Of a stretch of 6,826 nucleotides of DNA, positions 5,944-6,826 are shown piece by piece. Under the pieces are notes generated by a model. That model did no database searches and was not told the origin of the DNA. It worked only from the letters and a program-made list of their open reading frames with translations. Source of the DNA: Flammeovirgaceae bacterium UBA4659 (GTDB lineage Bacteria > Bacteroidota > Bacteroidia > Cytophagales > Cyclobacteriaceae); contig DHLV01000202.1 in NCBI GenBank assembly GCA_002405445.1, forward strand, positions 1,172 through 7,997, written 5' to 3'. Position 1 is the stretch's first letter; each line of letters opens with the position of its first letter. The translations under genes and the position numbers were made by a program.

Positions 5944-6456
5944 CGGCATCTGCCTCGAGTGAACTTGGAAATCCCGCTTCTTCGCGCTTCACACGAATTG
6001 CCATTGGTTTTACCATCACACCCACATACTGGATTCAAAATTCTCGGGCATCCCGCAAAATTATCAGGCAAGTTGACAGGCACTTGGCATGGCAGCAGGC
6101 CATCAAGTAAATGACTAATGGCTTCGCGATTTTTGTCGGTGAGTTCTACAAGTTCTCCACCCCGAATAAAATGTGTACACCCCCTGAGTTGTTGCAAAAA
6201 CCACATAAGATACCCCCACAGTGATATCACATGAGTTCGCGCCCATGTCTAACAGAATCGATGCATCAGGGGGGCATTGAATCTTAAAAACACTTTCCAA
6301 TTTGCAGGATAACTTGTTGCCATCAGCATAGTTTAGCTGGCCAAACACAATTAAATCAGATTGCACGACCAATAGCGAATCAGTTGGAAGCCTATCGGGC
6401 GTCTGACCCATCGCCCCGTTAATAACCATGATGAGGAGCAGAAACGTGAATCTTAT
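5940..6456 (-). pseudogene. Secreted Kazal-domain protein gene, frameshifted and lacking a normal start codon
   Basis: Two overlapping frames together make one protein. The upstream frame (6456 to about 6184) encodes a signal-peptide-like segment, RFTFLLLIMVINGAMGQ, then about 75 residues ending SYVVFATTQG. The downstream frame (about 6180 to 5940) begins GCTHFIRGGELVEL and ends with a Kazal-type protease-inhibitor domain (5943-6050) containing PVCGCDGKT and GNSC, with Cys spacing C-x7-C-x-C-x8-C-x14-C. Removing one G from the G5 run (C5 at 6180-6184 on the plus strand) joins them as TTQG-CTHF. The start expected just before the signal peptide is ATA (6454-6456); the first in-frame ATG (6429) falls inside the hydrophobic core. 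The N-terminal part, with the pattern SDLIVFGQL...VGVSYVVFA and scattered Cys, loosely resembles netrin/TIMP-like domains. The intact protein would be exported and might inhibit proteases. Sequencing error or real decay are both possible. Confidence 0.75.
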
Positions 6457-6474
6457 GTGTCTATGTAAAGGTAT

Positions 6475-6508
6475 AAAAAAGCCCCGTCTTGCTTTCGCGA
6501 GACGGGGC
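6475..6508 (-). terminator. Rho-independent terminator of rplI
   Basis: A perfect 9-bp GC-rich stem, GCCCCGTCT (6481-6489) with AGACGGGGC (6500-6508), extends by a G-U and a G-C pair and closes a short loop. Read on the minus strand it is followed at once by six T (6475-6480), the classic intrinsic terminator layout. It lies 27 nt after the rplI stop. The plus-strand side lacks a good T-run, so it acts mainly for rplI. Confidence 0.93.
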
Positions 6509-6535
6509 TCTTCATTCAGTTTACAGATTTGCGAA

Positions 6536-6826
6536 TTATTCCGCCACCACGTTTACCGTGATATCGTGCTTCACTTCTTTGTGTAAGTCTAAGTGCGCAG
6601 TGTAAGTGCCCAATTGCTTAGGTTGTTCTTTGAAGCTGATCTTCTTACGATCGACATCAAAGCCTTTTGCCTTCAGTGCATCTGATATCTGTACTGCTGT
6701 AACAGCACCGAAAATCTTGCCGCTCTCGCCAGCCTTGGTGCCAATTTCGATGGTCATTTCGCCCAACTTGGCAGCCAATGCTTCGGCATCAGCCTTTACT
6801 TTGGCAGCCTTGTGCGCGGCTTGCTT
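6536..6826 (-). CDS. rplI: 50S ribosomal protein bL9 (N-terminus cut by window edge)
   Basis: Ninety-six C-terminal residues of bL9, which binds 23S rRNA at the base of the L1 stalk and helps maintain reading-frame fidelity. The frame is open to the right edge; about 50 N-terminal residues, including the first rRNA-binding domain, lie outside. The Ala/Lys-rich connecting helix (HKAAKVKADAEALAAKL) is followed by the C-terminal domain with GKIFGAVTAVQISDAL, then GFDVDRKKI and LGTYTAHLDLHKEV. The end NVVAE and length match the family. The TTG at 6778 lies inside the helix and is not a start. The usual rpsF-rpsR neighbours would be expected to the right but are not in the window. An intrinsic terminator follows the stop. 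Confidence 0.97.
   Translation of the reverse strand, partial: KQAAHKAAKVKADAEALAAKLGEMTIEIGTKAGESGKIFGAVTAVQISDALKAKGFDVDRKKISFKEQPKQLGTYTAHLDLHKEVKHDITVNVVAE

Noticed and set aside
5759..6025. 88-codon minus-strand frame across the DUF3109 3' end
   Set aside because: It overlaps the end of DUF3109 and the Kazal domain, both better supported, and has no recognisable features.
6180..6184. Phase-variable homopolymer switch at the G5 tract
   Set aside because: Five bases is short for a slippage contingency locus, and the start codon is also missing, so decay or sequencing error fits better.
6115..6429. Independent 104-residue protein in the upstream half of the Kazal locus
   Set aside because: Its last 25 or so residues look unlike coding sequence, while the neighbouring frame continues the protein after one base is removed, so it is half of a frameshifted gene.

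Overview
The window looks like chromosomal DNA from a member of the Bacteroidota, probably a Cytophagales-type organism. The main evidence is an essential MurA with the Asp-for-Cys active site typical of that phylum (GGDKIGRRRLDTH) and a DUF4290 gene directly upstream of murA. A DUF3109 gene, a TAnnTTTG-type promoter box and the general lack of clear Shine-Dalgarno sequences point the same way. Genus and species cannot be read from this sequence alone.

Left half (1-4737, minus strand): a tightly packed convoy is read in the order UvrD/PcrA helicase, VapB-like antitoxin, PIN-domain (VapC-like) toxin, DUF4290 protein, MurA. MurA runs off the left edge. The junctions are a 1-nt stop/start overlap (TGATG), a 17-nt overlap, a short gap and a 4-nt ATGA overlap, so co-transcription and translational coupling are likely. 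The toxin-antitoxin pair is AT-richer than its neighbours and looks like an insertion into a housekeeping operon. The toxin frame is cut by a TAA; the 15 codons after it, in the same frame, encode a typical VapC C-terminus that ends 7 nt before the DUF4290 start. This reads as a single-base nonsense change.

Middle (4738-5943): a 94-bp divergent spacer holds a good Bacteroidota -7 box and a 23-bp imperfect palindrome on the plus-strand side. It is followed by a two-gene plus-strand operon, a DUF4442 hotdog-fold protein and a cysteine-rich DUF3109 protein, joined by an ATGA overlap.

Right part (5940-6826, minus strand): a secreted Kazal-domain protein gene is broken by an extra G in a G5 run and has no normal start codon at its signal peptide. 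Its stop codon overlaps the DUF3109 stop in a shared CTAG. Upstream of it lie a strong intrinsic terminator and the C-terminal two thirds of rplI (ribosomal protein bL9), which runs off the right edge.

No rRNA, tRNA, CRISPR array or transposase was seen. No stretch over 300 bases lacks a gene or gene remnant. I see no wholly new multi-gene system. The most unusual points are the toxin-antitoxin pair embedded in the uvrD-DUF4290-murA convoy with its nonsense-truncated toxin, the internal duplication in DUF4290, and the doubly damaged Kazal gene.
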